Positions 39,788 through 49,915 are shown, counted from the stretch's first letter. The stretch is 64,000 nt of DNA from Paenibacillus sp. 37 (GCF_008386395.1 NZ_CP043761.1:372001-436000), one strand, 5' to 3'. Notes: generated by a model from the letters alone, not told the origin. A program made the numbers and translations.

Positions 39788-39836
39788 GTTGAACTGTTAG
39801 TTCAGGACAAGCGACAACGTAAAGGGGGATCTACCT

Positions 39837-40946
39837 ATGGCACGCGTGGAGTTTCGCCAAGTGCGCAAAGAATTCAAAGACGATCATAAAGGAACGTTCA
39901 CGGCTGTGGCCGGCTCGGACTTTGTTATAGAGGATAAGGAATTCGTAGTGTTTGTGGGTCCTTCGGGCTGTGGCAAGACAACGTCACTGCGGATGATTGC
40001 CGGACTTGAAAAGCAAACAAGCGGTGATATTGTCATCGGTGACCGGCTTGTTAACGATCTGCATCCGAAGGATCGGGATATCGCGATGGTGTTTCAGGAT
40101 TATGCACTCTATCCGCATATGACCATCCGTGAAAATCTTTCCTTTGGCCTGAAAAATCTGAAAAAGCCAAAGTCCTATATTGATGAACAGGTACAGAATG
40201 CGGCCTCCATTCTGGGACTGGAAGCGATGCTGGAGCGCAAACCACGCGAGCTGTCTGGTGGTCAGCGCCAGCGTGTTGCGGTAGGACGGGCGATCGTCCG
40301 TGATCCGCAGGTGTTTTTATTCGACGAACCACTGTCCAATCTGGATGCCAAGTTGCGGGTACAGATGCGGGTGGAGTTGGGTGAGCTGCATAAACGTCTC
40401 GGTGCCACGATTGTGTACGTGACGCATGATCAGGTAGAGGCCATGACACTTGGAGAACGCATCGTGGTTATGAATCATGGAGATATTCAGCAGGTGGCTT
40501 CACCGAAAGAATTGTATGCGAGTCCGCGAAATATGTTTGTTGCCGGATTTATTGGTTCCCCGGCGATGAACTTTATTGATGCACGGATTGAAGGCACACA
40601 GGTTGTCATCGAGGGAGCCTCATTCACCTTGCCAGCCGATGTGCTTGCTCGTTTGCAGAGCCATCAGGGCAAGCCGGTGATTATGGGACTGCGCCCAGAG
40701 CATATTTTTGGTGACGATGTCGCTCCGAATATCCCGACAGACCATATGCTGCAGGCGCGAGTTCAGGTTGTAGAGCATCTGGGCTCCGAGAATTTAGTGT
40801 ATTTCCATTCTGGTGCCCGTACGGTTACAGCCAAGGTTCATCCGGAAATACATGCGTATGTAGGAATGGACAAAGATTTTGTGCTGGACTTGCGTAAGGC
40901 GCACTTTTTCGATCCAGAGACGGAGCTTGCGATTGGACGGGAATAA
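39837..40946 (+). CDS. Sugar ABC importer ATPase (MsmK/UgpC/MalK type)
   Basis: A 369-residue ATPase. Walker A GPSGCGKTTS, Q-loop MVFQDYALYPHMT, signature LSGGQRQRVAVGRAI, Walker B VFLFDEPLSNLD and the switch VTHDQVEA are intact, followed by the regulatory OB/TOBE domain (IMGLRPEHI). Many Firmicute sugar importers share one MsmX-type ATPase encoded elsewhere; here the operon has its own. GGGGGAT precedes ATG 39837. Confidence 0.93.
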   Translation: MARVEFRQVRKEFKDDHKGTFTAVAGSDFVIEDKEFVVFVGPSGCGKTTSLRMIAGLEKQTSGDIVIGDRLVNDLHPKDRDIAMVFQDYALYPHMTIRENLSFGLKNLKKPKSYIDEQVQNAASILGLEAMLERKPRELSGGQRQRVAVGRAIVRDPQVFLFDEPLSNLDAKLRVQMRVELGELHKRLGATIVYVTHDQVEAMTLGERIVVMNHGDIQQVASPKELYASPRNMFVAGFIGSPAMNFIDARIEGTQVVIEGASFTLPADVLARLQSHQGKPVIMGLRPEHIFGDDVAPNIPTDHMLQARVQVVEHLGSENLVYFHSGARTVTAKVHPEIHAYVGMDKDFVLDLRKAHFFDPETELAIGRE

Positions 40947-40994
40947 AAGACGAGGCCTGGCGAAGAAGGAACGGTTAGAAAGGAGAGGGTGAAG

Positions 40995-41705
40995 ATGCGT
41001 AAGCTGAGTGAAGTGTTGATCAAGTCAGGTGCAGAAATCTATCGGGATATTATTCCGGTAGCCTTGTACAGTGTCGTTAGCTCCATCGTATTGGTTCCTA
41101 TTCTGATGTTTGCTCCACTGCCAATCGCGGTGCTGCTTCTGGCCTTGATATATATGCCCATCCTGTTCGGTGTCAGTTATGCCGTACATCATAGGCTGGA
41201 ACGCAAGGAACGCCGCAATGGGCTTAAGGATATCTGGAACGGAACGATGCAGGGATTCATCCCGGGAGGGGCAGTAGGTGTGCTTTTCGCCGTGCTTGGC
41301 TTCATTCTCTGGTCAACCTGGTGGTATTACGGCGGACAGGGCGGGATTACAGGTACAGCAGTGAGCATGTTCCAAACCTTCTTCGTCCTCATGGCGCTGA
41401 TGTCACAGTTCTATACTTGGCAGCTTGTTTTACAAAAGAACATGGGCATCCTTCAGGCGATGGGGGAAAGTGTAAAGCTGTTCTTCCGTCACCCGGGGTA
41501 TACGATGGGCGCTTGTTTTCAGGCGCTATGTCTGACGGCTCTGCTGATGCTGACGGTTGTTGGCTTTGGAGCGCTGTTCGCGGGCATGTTTGCCATCTAT
41601 CAGCATAAGGTGGCTCTCAATGTGCTGGAGCCTGAAGAGGAACCTGTCGTAACAGGCGGTAATGATCACCAGCATACAGGGTGGATCAGCCAGGAGAATG
41701 TGTAA
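40995..41705 (+). CDS. Integral membrane protein of unknown function
   Basis: A 236-residue protein with about five or six hydrophobic helices and no motif I recognise. It is somewhat like the DUF624/YesL proteins that accompany carbohydrate ABC operons, but the match is only in style and context. The N-terminus is MRKLSEVLIKSGAEIYRD and the C-terminus an acidic, Gln/His-containing cytoplasmic tail. AAGGAGAGGG precedes ATG 40995. Its stop overlaps the namZ start by one base (TAATG), so it is coupled to it. Confidence 0.7.
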   Translation: MRKLSEVLIKSGAEIYRDIIPVALYSVVSSIVLVPILMFAPLPIAVLLLALIYMPILFGVSYAVHHRLERKERRNGLKDIWNGTMQGFIPGGAVGVLFAVLGFILWSTWWYYGGQGGITGTAVSMFQTFFVLMALMSQFYTWQLVLQKNMGILQAMGESVKLFFRHPGYTMGACFQALCLTALLMLTVVGFGALFAGMFAIYQHKVALNVLEPEEEPVVTGGNDHQHTGWISQENV

Positions 41706-42901
41706 TGGGCCGGTTGAATGGAAGCGAGCAGATTCCGGCTGTAAAAACGGGAGTTGACCTTCTGTCGAGAGGGTTATCGCATCCATGGTTAACAGGTGCT
41801 CGAATCGGTCTAATTACGAATCCGACTGGAATTACAGCGGATTTTGTATCGACCATAGATGTGTGCACAGGACTGTCTAATGCCGAGCTTACAGCGCTCT
41901 ACGCCTGTGAGCACGGACTGGATGGAGAACTTCAGGCGGGTGTCAGATTCGGAGACATGCGTCATCCGCGTCTGGACATTCCGGTGTTCAGCCTGTATGG
42001 AGATCACAAGAAGCCTACGCCTGCAATGCTGGCTGGAGTCGATACGGTCCTGTTTGACATTCAGGATGTGGGCATCCGTTATTACACGTATGTCTCAACC
42101 TTGCTCTATATGATGGAGGTCTGCGCTGGAGCAGGCAAACGTATGCTGATTCTGGACCGTCCCAATCCACTGGGTGGAAACGTTGTGGAAGGCGGTGTAC
42201 TGAACGCGGGATATGAATCACTCGTTGGCGCTTGGCGTGTCCCTGTACGTACCGGATTGACGGTAGGTGAACTCGCCCTGATGGTCAACAGCGAGATGGA
42301 TGTACCTTGCGAATTGGACGTAGTTGTGATGGAAGGTTGGCAGCGTTCCATGGAGTTTGCGGATTGTGGTCTTCCCTGGATGTTACCCTCTCCGAATATG
42401 CCCACGCTGGACAGTGTGCGGGTATATGCGGGTACGTGCCTGTTCGAAGGCACTAATGTATCGGAGGGCAGGGGCACGACCCGCCCATTCGAGTGGATTG
42501 GGGCACCCTGGGTTGAGGGTGAACGTTTGGCGGAACGATTTCGGGAATACAAGCTGGAAGGTGTACATGTGCATCCAGTGTACATGTCCCCAACATTCTC
42601 CAAACATGCAGGTGAGCTGTGTGGTGGTGTAAGGATTTTTGTAACGGACAGCAGGAAATTCCGGGCGGTAGAGACGGGGCTAGTGCTATTGCATGAACTG
42701 GTTTCACTCTATCCGGAGCAATTCTGCTGGCTGGAGCCACCAGAGCCGGGTTCGAGGTACTTTATCGACCTGTTGGCAGGGGGGAAGGCAGTCAGGGAAA
42801 CCATTCATGACCATGCGGAATTCATTCGTTTAATGGATGCGTGGAATGTACAGGCAGCAGAATGGAAGGAGCGGCGAAAGCCATTTTTGTTATATCCATA
42901 A
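41705..42901 (+). CDS. namZ: Exo-beta-N-acetylmuramidase (DUF1343/GH171, YbbC type)
   Basis: A 398-residue protein of the DUF1343 family, whose Bacillus subtilis member YbbC is the exo-muramidase NamZ that releases MurNAc from non-reducing ends. Recognisable segments: TGVDLL, ARIGLITNPTGI, LYACEHGLDGELQAG, SLYGDHKKPTP, VLFDIQDVGIRYYTYVSTL, LDRPNPLGG, SPNMPTLDS, TCLFEGTNVSEGRGTTRPFEWIGAPW split over the last motif. No signal peptide is visible, whereas the B. subtilis enzyme is secreted. That suggests a cytoplasmic substrate brought in by the ABC importer. AGGAG precedes ATG 41705. Confidence 0.9.
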   Translation: MGRLNGSEQIPAVKTGVDLLSRGLSHPWLTGARIGLITNPTGITADFVSTIDVCTGLSNAELTALYACEHGLDGELQAGVRFGDMRHPRLDIPVFSLYGDHKKPTPAMLAGVDTVLFDIQDVGIRYYTYVSTLLYMMEVCAGAGKRMLILDRPNPLGGNVVEGGVLNAGYESLVGAWRVPVRTGLTVGELALMVNSEMDVPCELDVVVMEGWQRSMEFADCGLPWMLPSPNMPTLDSVRVYAGTCLFEGTNVSEGRGTTRPFEWIGAPWVEGERLAERFREYKLEGVHVHPVYMSPTFSKHAGELCGGVRIFVTDSRKFRAVETGLVLLHELVSLYPEQFCWLEPPEPGSRYFIDLLAGGKAVRETIHDHAEFIRLMDAWNVQAAEWKERRKPFLLYP

Positions 42902-42932
42902 ACGGATGTTTGTCATCGGAAGGAGGCATGAA

Positions 42933-44651
42933 ATGAGTGGGCCAAAAGAGTTATACCAGTCTCATCTGAAACAGATGACCTTGCGCGAGAAAGTTGGACA
43001 AATGCTGCTTTGCGGCTTTCATGGCACTGAAGCTGCTGGCGATGTGGAACCCTTTCTTCGAAAGTATCCAACCGGTGGCGTGATCTATTTTGCACGCAAC
43101 GTTGAGTCGCCAGAGCAGGTAGAGCGGTTATCGTCAGGGTTACAACAGATTGCTAAAAGCAGCGGTAATGTGCCGCTCTGGATATCCATTGATCAGGAGG
43201 GCGGCATGGTTGCACGAATTACCGAAGGAATCGCTTTGATGCCTGGACCAATGGCTATTGCCGCTGCTGGTTCCATTGACGATGCGTATCAGGCGGCATA
43301 TATCAGTGGGTTGGAGCTGAAATCCATGGGCATTAATATGAACTTTGCTCCGGTATTGGATGTGAACAATAACGCGGCAAATCCGGTCATTGGTGTACGA
43401 TCATTCGGCGAATCTCCACAATCCGTTGCAGAATATGGGGCCAGAACCATTGTGGGGATACAGGACGCCGGGATTGCAGCGACAGCCAAGCACTTCCCGG
43501 GGCATGGGGATACGGACACCGATTCTCATCTGGACCTGCCGATCATCACTCATAATCGTGATCGGGTAGAGCGCCTGGAGTTGATTCCCTTCCGAGCCGC
43601 CATCGCCGAAGGTGTCGATGCCATGATGTCGGCGCATATTTATTTCCCTGCACTGGAGCCAGAGCGTCTGCCCGTAACGCTATCGCACAGCGTATTAAGC
43701 GGTCTGCTTCGCCAGGAACTGGGTTATGAGGGCATGATCGTGACAGATTGCATGGAGATGGATGCCATTGCTGTGAACTATGGCACGGTCGATGCAGCTG
43801 TGATGGCGGTAGAGGCCGGAGCGGATCTGGTGTTAATTAGCCATACGGCTAAACTTCAGGCAGAGGCATTTGAAGCGTTGCTAGCAGCTGTGGCGAGCGG
43901 GCGGATTAGCGAAAGGCGTATTGACGAGTCGGTAACCCGCTTGCTGATGTACAAGGCGAAACGTGGTTTGTTGGAGAGTGGAATGGGCGGTGCAGGTGAT
44001 GATGAAGTGAATAGTGTATTCTCAAATGCACCCTCCCTGCATTCATCAAAGGATCTTTCACATTCCAGCGGGTCTGAGCGCAACAGTTCATTACACCAAG
44101 AGGTTGCCCGCCGAATTAGCGAGAACAGTATCACGCTGGTACGCGATCAGCTGAATATGCTGCCTATGAAGCCGGAACGCACACTGGTGATAACGGTCGC
44201 CACGTCCGTGACGACGATTGCAGATGAACAGCTGAGTCAGACGTTCACCTTGGGCTCAGCTTTATCCAAGTATGGTCTGGATGTTGTTGATCGGGTGGTT
44301 ACGCCCGAGGAAGTTGCCATTCGTTCCGCACGTCTGCTTCAAGCTGCGGAAGAGGATGGCGTTCGACAGATTGTGGTAGGCACCTACAATGCGGGAAGCC
44401 CTTCAGGTGATCCACAGTGCCGACTAATCGGCTGGTTGCAGCAACTGGGCAAGCCATTGGCAGTTGTGGCACTGCGAAGTCCCTATGATCTGCTCGCAAT
44501 TCCGGATGCCCAAGTCTATGTAGCGGATTACGAGAGCCGACTACTTGCCATGGATAGCGTCGCTCAGGCGCTGATGGGGCGCATTCCTTTTGCTGGGAAA
44601 CTTCCTGTAACATTAAAGCAGACAGATGATGAAAGAGCGGATGTCTCCTAG
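42933..44651 (+). CDS. nagZ: Beta-N-acetylglucosaminidase NagZ (GH3)
   Basis: A 572-residue GH3 hydrolase that removes GlcNAc from muropeptide sugars. The N-terminal barrel has SIDQEGGMVARI, the loop KHFPGHGDTDTDSH with the His-Asp catalytic pair of NagZ-type enzymes, and the nucleophile region IVTDCMEMDAI. A second alpha/beta domain follows from about residue 385 after a Ser-rich linker, as in the two-domain B. subtilis NagZ. The start at 42933 (AGGAGG upstream) gives MSGPKELYQSHL with no signal peptide; the B. subtilis protein is exported. It lies 31 bp behind namZ. Confidence 0.93.
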   Translation: MSGPKELYQSHLKQMTLREKVGQMLLCGFHGTEAAGDVEPFLRKYPTGGVIYFARNVESPEQVERLSSGLQQIAKSSGNVPLWISIDQEGGMVARITEGIALMPGPMAIAAAGSIDDAYQAAYISGLELKSMGINMNFAPVLDVNNNAANPVIGVRSFGESPQSVAEYGARTIVGIQDAGIAATAKHFPGHGDTDTDSHLDLPIITHNRDRVERLELIPFRAAIAEGVDAMMSAHIYFPALEPERLPVTLSHSVLSGLLRQELGYEGMIVTDCMEMDAIAVNYGTVDAAVMAVEAGADLVLISHTAKLQAEAFEALLAAVASGRISERRIDESVTRLLMYKAKRGLLESGMGGAGDDEVNSVFSNAPSLHSSKDLSHSSGSERNSSLHQEVARRISENSITLVRDQLNMLPMKPERTLVITVATSVTTIADEQLSQTFTLGSALSKYGLDVVDRVVTPEEVAIRSARLLQAAEEDGVRQIVVGTYNAGSPSGDPQCRLIGWLQQLGKPLAVVALRSPYDLLAIPDAQVYVADYESRLLAMDSVAQALMGRIPFAGKLPVTLKQTDDERADVS

Positions 44652-44760
44652 GCAGTGATAAGAATATGAGTACATCTGCCTTTTGAGGATGGAGAAGAGA
44701 TGAATTGTGGGTTGAGCGAAACGGAAATGTGAGTTGTTAAAATGAAAACATATATAGAGC

Positions 44761-44793
44761 AAAGAGACGATCCTTTAAAGGACCGTCTCTTTG
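44761..44793. terminator. Bidirectional terminator between nagZ and the AmiE-like gene
   Basis: AAAGAGACG pairs with CGTCTCTTT (44761-44769 with 44784-44792), extended inward by TCCTTTAAAGGA. It lies between convergent genes. Confidence 0.8.
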
Positions 44794-44820
44794 TGCTGTA
44801 TATAAGCGATTAATTATAGA

Positions 44821-46254
44821 TTATTGCAATTGCAGTGCTGCTGCTGTTTTGGTTTCAACTTCATCCAAAAGTGAAGTCATGTCCATACCCGCGTGGTTGC
44901 CAAGCAGGATAATGGTGATATCATCGGACAGATTACGTGAAAAGGCTGTAGCAAACCCGCCACCACTACCGTTGTGGAAGACGGTGCGGTTGGTTCCATT
45001 CTCTTTGAGAATCCACGCGTAGCCGTAGTTTTTATCGGAGTAAGGCTCATACATCTGTTCAATCGTATCCTGGCTTAGAATCTTGTCCGTATACAGCGCA
45101 CGATCCCATCTCAGCATATCGTCCACCGTGGAATAGATGGTTCCTGATCCGGATTGGGAAACATAATAAGGGGCAGTTACCCATGCGTTATCTTGTTGAA
45201 CAAAACCACTAATCGTGTGCACTTTACGGGAAGCCTCTCCCGAATTCTTCATGCCAAGTGGTTTCAATATCGTCTGTTGCACGTAGTCGGCATAACTCAT
45301 GCCGGATACCTGTTCAACGACGTATGCAAGCAAAACATAACCGCTGTTGCTGTATAGATAGGCACTCCCCGGTTCAAACTTCAGCGTTTTTTGACGAATT
45401 TCTTCTACAGTCTCTTCCATAGAAGTTCCTTCACTCCGACCAAATGCGGATGGCAGACCTGAAGTCTGGGATAACAGCATATGCAGCGTGATCTGATCTC
45501 CCTTTGGTATACCAGAGATATACTTGGAGATTGGATCTTGCACATTAATCTTACCATCCTCCACCAGACTCAGAATGGACGCGGCCGTGAAGGATTTGCT
45601 CAGAGATGCGATCCGGGTCTTCTGATCCGGGCGATTCAGCGTCTGTTCATCGGCAAGTCCGTAGCCTTGTCTTAGCAGAACTTCACCATCGCGGGCAATC
45701 AGTGCCATACCTGGATAGTTGATCTCGCGCAGATACGTATCTACGCTGGCAACTTCACTGTTCAGCAGGCTGACTTGATCCGTGAACATATTCACACTCA
45801 TCTGACCCGTAGCTGTACGTTGGACCTTGATATCTGCCTTAATTGCATTAGCCATGGCCCGGACAGGCACCATCAACGTACCATTAATGGTACGTGAATT
45901 CACACCTGTAGCGAGATTAACCTGGTTTACCTTAATGGAGTTGCTGCCAGCCTGATGGACCAGCTTGTCTCTGCCAACGGTAATGGTAGCTATTTTGGTG
46001 TGATTGTCCCATTTCAACGTGCCTTTAACGGATGTCACTACATCCCGCAATGGAACAAACGTTGAGCCTTTGATGATAAGTGGTGCGTTCTTCCAGGATT
46101 GTTGCTCACCATTCACTTCAATGTGAACTGCTTGCGTTGCCTGCGATGCGGATGCCGTGATACCGACTTGTCCCAGAATCGGGCCTGCGCACAGGATGAA
46201 CGCTAACAGGATACGAAACATGGATGAATATACCGTGGAAACAGGTTGTTGCAT
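44821..46254 (-). CDS. Exported serine hydrolase (beta-lactamase family, AmiE-like) with stalk domain
   Basis: A 477-residue exported protein. After a signal peptide comes a copper-amine-oxidase-like domain (residues 40-165, PLRDVV and PVRAMANAI), then a class C beta-lactamase/PBP-like domain: SLSKSF (nucleophile SxxK), YSNSGYVLLAY (Tyr motif) and HNGSGGG (third motif). B. subtilis AmiE, encoded next to nagZ and namZ, is a MurNAc-L-Ala amidase of this family; position suggests the same job, stripping peptides before uptake. The ATG at 46254 has GAGGA about 20 bases away, too far, so the true start is uncertain. Confidence 0.82.
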   Translation of the reverse strand: MQQPVSTVYSSMFRILLAFILCAGPILGQVGITASASQATQAVHIEVNGEQQSWKNAPLIIKGSTFVPLRDVVTSVKGTLKWDNHTKIATITVGRDKLVHQAGSNSIKVNQVNLATGVNSRTINGTLMVPVRAMANAIKADIKVQRTATGQMSVNMFTDQVSLLNSEVASVDTYLREINYPGMALIARDGEVLLRQGYGLADEQTLNRPDQKTRIASLSKSFTAASILSLVEDGKINVQDPISKYISGIPKGDQITLHMLLSQTSGLPSAFGRSEGTSMEETVEEIRQKTLKFEPGSAYLYSNSGYVLLAYVVEQVSGMSYADYVQQTILKPLGMKNSGEASRKVHTISGFVQQDNAWVTAPYYVSQSGSGTIYSTVDDMLRWDRALYTDKILSQDTIEQMYEPYSDKNYGYAWILKENGTNRTVFHNGSGGGFATAFSRNLSDDITIILLGNHAGMDMTSLLDEVETKTAAALQLQ

Positions 46255-46487
46255 GTGTGACTTGCGTAAGATTTGAATCCTCCCCTTCCAATCGTTTCAT
46301 GAATAGACAACTTATGAGCATTGTAAACGATCTCGCTTAGAGGGTCAAAACGATTAGCGGATATATTTCATATCATGTGATCAAATCATTTAAATTAAAT
46401 TTGTACCAATTTAGTATCTATACATAATATTTTTACAGCGATTGTCCGATAAAAGGATGGGTGAAGATTATGATGGGGGATAGTTAT

Positions 46488-48461
46488 ATGAAGAAAAGGA
46501 TTCGAAATTGGTTTACTTTAACCGTAAAAAAACGCCTGATTGCTGCATTGCTCCTGTTCCTGATTGTACCGAGCATTACCGTTGGTTGGTTGTCTTATCA
46601 AAAAGCTGCTGACCAGGTTAAGCAGGAAATTATTCGTTCCGCACAGGCCAAAACAGAAATGCTTAGTCTGCAGATAAATCAAATGCTGGATATGGAGAAG
46701 GATAACGCAGCACAGATGGCTGCGGGTATGACTTCAAACGATATCATTAATAAATCCCCTGCACTTCAAAGGCAGATGGATCGGATGTCTCAGAGTCATA
46801 AGGAATTGGGTGTACTCACCGCAGGTGCGGAAGATGGCAGCTGGATGAAATCTCCAGAATCCGAGGAACAGAATTATGATCCTCGAGAACGTTCATGGTA
46901 TACGATGGGCATGTCTCAGGATGAGCCTGTAATTTCAGATACATTCCAATCGGCTTCGACGGGTGAATGGGTTGTGACCGCGGCGGTCAAGCTGGCTGAT
47001 GGCAAAGGGGTATTCGGGGCCAATGTCAGTCTCAATCATCTGAAAGAATCCGTAGATCAGATACGTATCGGTAAAGCAGGAAAATTGTACATGCTGGATA
47101 ACGGGGGTAAATTCCTGTTCCACTACAATATTGAATCCGGTACACAGTCGGATGAAAGCTACATTAATGAGATGTATACGAAGGAAAGTGGAACGGTGAA
47201 GTATACATATGATGGTCACGAAGTGGAAGCTGTGTATTTCACCAATCCGGTTACAGGCTGGAAAATTGTTGGCGAGATGGTTCCTTCGGAAGCAACTGAA
47301 GCCGTAATGCCTATTTTGATTCGTTCCATTACAATTGTGGCATCTGCATTGGTTATTGGGCTGATTCTGCTTGTTTTCATTATTCGCAGCATTCATCGGC
47401 CATTACTGCAATTAACACAGGCAGCATCGAAAGTAAGTGCCGGGGATCTCACCGTTCGGGTAGGTTTGCAGCGCCGGGATGAGTTCGGACTGCTTGGAGA
47501 AAGCTTCGACACGATGACGACTTCACTGCGTAATGTGCTTGGAGAGGTACATGATACGTCCAGCCAGCTGGCGGCATCTTCGGAAGAGCTGATGGCAAGT
47601 TCGGAGCAGACATCGAAAGCCACAGAACAGGTGGCTGAACTGATGCAGGATGCAGCTGCAGGAACGACTTTGCAGAACAATAGTCTTGCTGCTACAGGTC
47701 AACTCGTGGGCGAAATGTCCATTGGAGTCAAAGAGATCTCATCAAGTGCTGAAGACACCGCTCGTATCGCTCTGGATGCTTCCACCAAGTCGGAAGCGGG
47801 CATGGTGACAGTGGAAGAAGCGGTTACCCATATTCAGCAGGTGAATGACGAGAGCAAAGCCATGTCTGTGGTCATTGAGGATCTGCGCGCGAAAAATGAA
47901 GAGATTCTGGTGATTGTGGCCGAGATTACGGCTATTGCCAAGCAGACGAACATTCTCGCATTGAATGCATCCATTGAAGCTTCAAGAGCTGGTGAGCAAG
48001 GGCGTGGATTCGCGGTTGTAGCCAACGAAGTGAAGACACTGGCTCACAGTTCAGGCGCTTCAGCTGAGCGGATTAATGAGCTTATGCATGAGATGCAGGA
48101 GAAAACCAATGCGGTGCAATCCACTTTTGCCCGTACGGGAGAAGGTATGGTGAAGAGTTCGCAGATGATTACAGAGGCAGGCGAAGCATTTAATAACATT
48201 CGTACTGCGGTACAGTTGGTGGCTGCACAAGCTGGAGAAGTATCCGCGGCTTCCCGTCAGATTGATGGTGGCATGAGTCATGTCAACAAGGCAGTAAGTG
48301 ATACCATGGTTCTGTCGGACAGAATTGCCTCTGGAACGGAAGACGGATCAGCGGCGGCTCAAGAGCAGTTGGCTACAATGGAAGAGGTTGCAGCTTCTTC
48401 GGCAGCATTGTCACGTATGGCTGAAGATCTGCAAAGCATGATTGAACGGTTTAAGTTGTAA
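46488..48461 (+). CDS. Membrane methyl-accepting chemotaxis protein
   Basis: A 657-residue chemoreceptor. First helix near residues 15-35; an external double-Cache-type sensor to about 280 ([12 protein letters not shown] and GWKIVGEM are typical); a second helix; HAMP ([24 protein letters not shown]); then the cytoplasmic coiled coil with tip [30 protein letters not shown] split over the hairpin. I start at ATG 46488, with GGGGGA 7 bases upstream; GTG 46461 is in frame. TAAT-N16-TCCGATAA at 46425-46452 is a weak resemblance to a sigma-D promoter. Confidence 0.92.
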   Translation: MKKRIRNWFTLTVKKRLIAALLLFLIVPSITVGWLSYQKAADQVKQEIIRSAQAKTEMLSLQINQMLDMEKDNAAQMAAGMTSNDIINKSPALQRQMDRMSQSHKELGVLTAGAEDGSWMKSPESEEQNYDPRERSWYTMGMSQDEPVISDTFQSASTGEWVVTAAVKLADGKGVFGANVSLNHLKESVDQIRIGKAGKLYMLDNGGKFLFHYNIESGTQSDESYINEMYTKESGTVKYTYDGHEVEAVYFTNPVTGWKIVGEMVPSEATEAVMPILIRSITIVASALVIGLILLVFIIRSIHRPLLQLTQAASKVSAGDLTVRVGLQRRDEFGLLGESFDTMTTSLRNVLGEVHDTSSQLAASSEELMASSEQTSKATEQVAELMQDAAAGTTLQNNSLAATGQLVGEMSIGVKEISSSAEDTARIALDASTKSEAGMVTVEEAVTHIQQVNDESKAMSVVIEDLRAKNEEILVIVAEITAIAKQTNILALNASIEASRAGEQGRGFAVVANEVKTLAHSSGASAERINELMHEMQEKTNAVQSTFARTGEGMVKSSQMITEAGEAFNNIRTAVQLVAAQAGEVSAASRQIDGGMSHVNKAVSDTMVLSDRIASGTEDGSAAAQEQLATMEEVAASSAALSRMAEDLQSMIERFKL

Positions 48462-48476
48462 CAGGGATTGAAATGA

Positions 48477-48511
48477 GACTGCAGGGTTGCGACCATGCGG
48501 TCTTTTTTCTG
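48477..48511 (+). terminator. Terminator of the MCP gene
   Basis: GACTGCA (48477-48483) pairs with TGCGGTC (48496-48502, one G-U) and is followed by TTTTTTCTG. Confidence 0.75.
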
Positions 48512-48676
48512 TTGAACAAGGGGCATCCGTTATGTTTTTAAACACAGCATTCTTTTCCGTCATGTTGACACATAATAAACAAAAATATATTATATCTATA
48601 AATAAACAAACAAAATTATAAAATATTTGATTATTATACGGTTGGAATCACCATACAATGATAAAAGGAGCTTTAC

Positions 48677-49873
48677 ATGAAATCATCGGAATCCTGGTTG
48701 CAAACCGCTTCATTGGAAGAGATCAAGCGTGGTTATATGGAGGAGGGTCCCGCCTATATATGTGTCTGTTGCGGATACAGGACGGAATCGGGGATTATCT
48801 ACCCCGAAGAAGGAGTGCTCTATGAAGCAGCCCGTTATATGCGAGTGCATATTGAGAAGGTTCATGGGTCGGTATTTGAGTATTTACTGGAGTTGGATAA
48901 AAGCGTAACCGGATTGTCTGATGTCCAGCGGGGCTTGTTGTCACAATTCTATGAAGGCAAGAAGGATGCTGAAGTACAGAAGACCCTTGGCATCGGGAGT
49001 GCTTCCACGATTCGGAATCATCGGTTTGTATTGAAGGAGAAGGAACGGCAGGCCAAAATATTCCTGGCATTAATGGAACTCCTCAAAAGCAAGGATACCC
49101 AGAGTCCAGCCGAATGGGTGTCGCCGGTGACAAGGCACGAACATACGATCCATCCGAACTCATTTGATATTACAGAACAGGATCGTGAGAAGGTGCTAAA
49201 CAAGTTTTTTCCGGAAGGCACCAGCGGTCCACTGACGACGTTTCATATGCAACAAAAGCATAAATATATCGTGCTCACCGAAATTGCCAAACGATTCGAG
49301 ACAGAGCGCCAATATTCCGAAAAACAGGTCAATGAGCTGCTGAAGGAAGTTCATGACGATTACGTGGAAATACGGAGGTATCTCATCGATTATGGTTTGC
49401 TGGAACGTGAGTCAGACGGCAGTCAGTATTGGGTGGGAAGCCGCGCATATCAACAGAGCGCCGGAGATGGAAAACAGGAACGTAAAGAAAAGAGGGAGCA
49501 GGAGAAGATGAATCGTCGCAAAGAATTGCAGGAACAGGCCAAAGAAGTCAAAACGGAAGCGGGTGTCTACCAGATTCGAAATGAACGTAACGACAAAGTT
49601 TATATCGACAGCACACTTAACCTGAAAACCATTAACGGACAACGGTTTATGTTACAGATGGGTAGCCATCTGAATCGAAGGTTGCAGGCTGAATGGAATG
49701 AATATGGAGAGAATGCGTTTGTGATCGAAGTGCTGGAGACATTGAAGCAAGATGACAATCCGTATTACGATCCCAAAGATGCACTCGCCAAATGTCTGAA
49801 TCGCTGGTTTGAACAGTTAGAGCCCTACGGAGATCAAGGGTACCACGGAGATAAAAAGCAATCTGCTGAATAG
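48677..49873 (+). CDS. Zinc-finger-like / HTH / DUF2087 / GIY-YIG fusion protein
   Basis: A 398-residue protein combining several modules. Residues 25-65 have C29, C32, H57 and H63 in a zinc-finger-like order. Residues 78-125 form a LuxR/sigma-like helix-turn-helix (LSDVQRGLLSQFYEGKKDAEVQKTLG, then STIRNHRF). Residues 160-255 are DUF2087 (KVLNKFFPEG, YSEKQVNELLKEVHDDYVEIRRYLID). A Lys/Glu coil leads to a GIY-YIG-like domain (GVYQIRN, KVYIDST, NAFVIEVLE) in which the YIG glycine is replaced by Asp. DNA binding is likely; nuclease activity is uncertain. GGAG precedes ATG 48677. It is flanked by two chemoreceptors with no evident link. Confidence 0.8.
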   Translation: MKSSESWLQTASLEEIKRGYMEEGPAYICVCCGYRTESGIIYPEEGVLYEAARYMRVHIEKVHGSVFEYLLELDKSVTGLSDVQRGLLSQFYEGKKDAEVQKTLGIGSASTIRNHRFVLKEKERQAKIFLALMELLKSKDTQSPAEWVSPVTRHEHTIHPNSFDITEQDREKVLNKFFPEGTSGPLTTFHMQQKHKYIVLTEIAKRFETERQYSEKQVNELLKEVHDDYVEIRRYLIDYGLLERESDGSQYWVGSRAYQQSAGDGKQERKEKREQEKMNRRKELQEQAKEVKTEAGVYQIRNERNDKVYIDSTLNLKTINGQRFMLQMGSHLNRRLQAEWNEYGENAFVIEVLETLKQDDNPYYDPKDALAKCLNRWFEQLEPYGDQGYHGDKKQSAE

Positions 49874-49915
49874 GAGAGTCATTTCCTATCCAAAGTTCCT
49901 GACCTTTCATTACCC

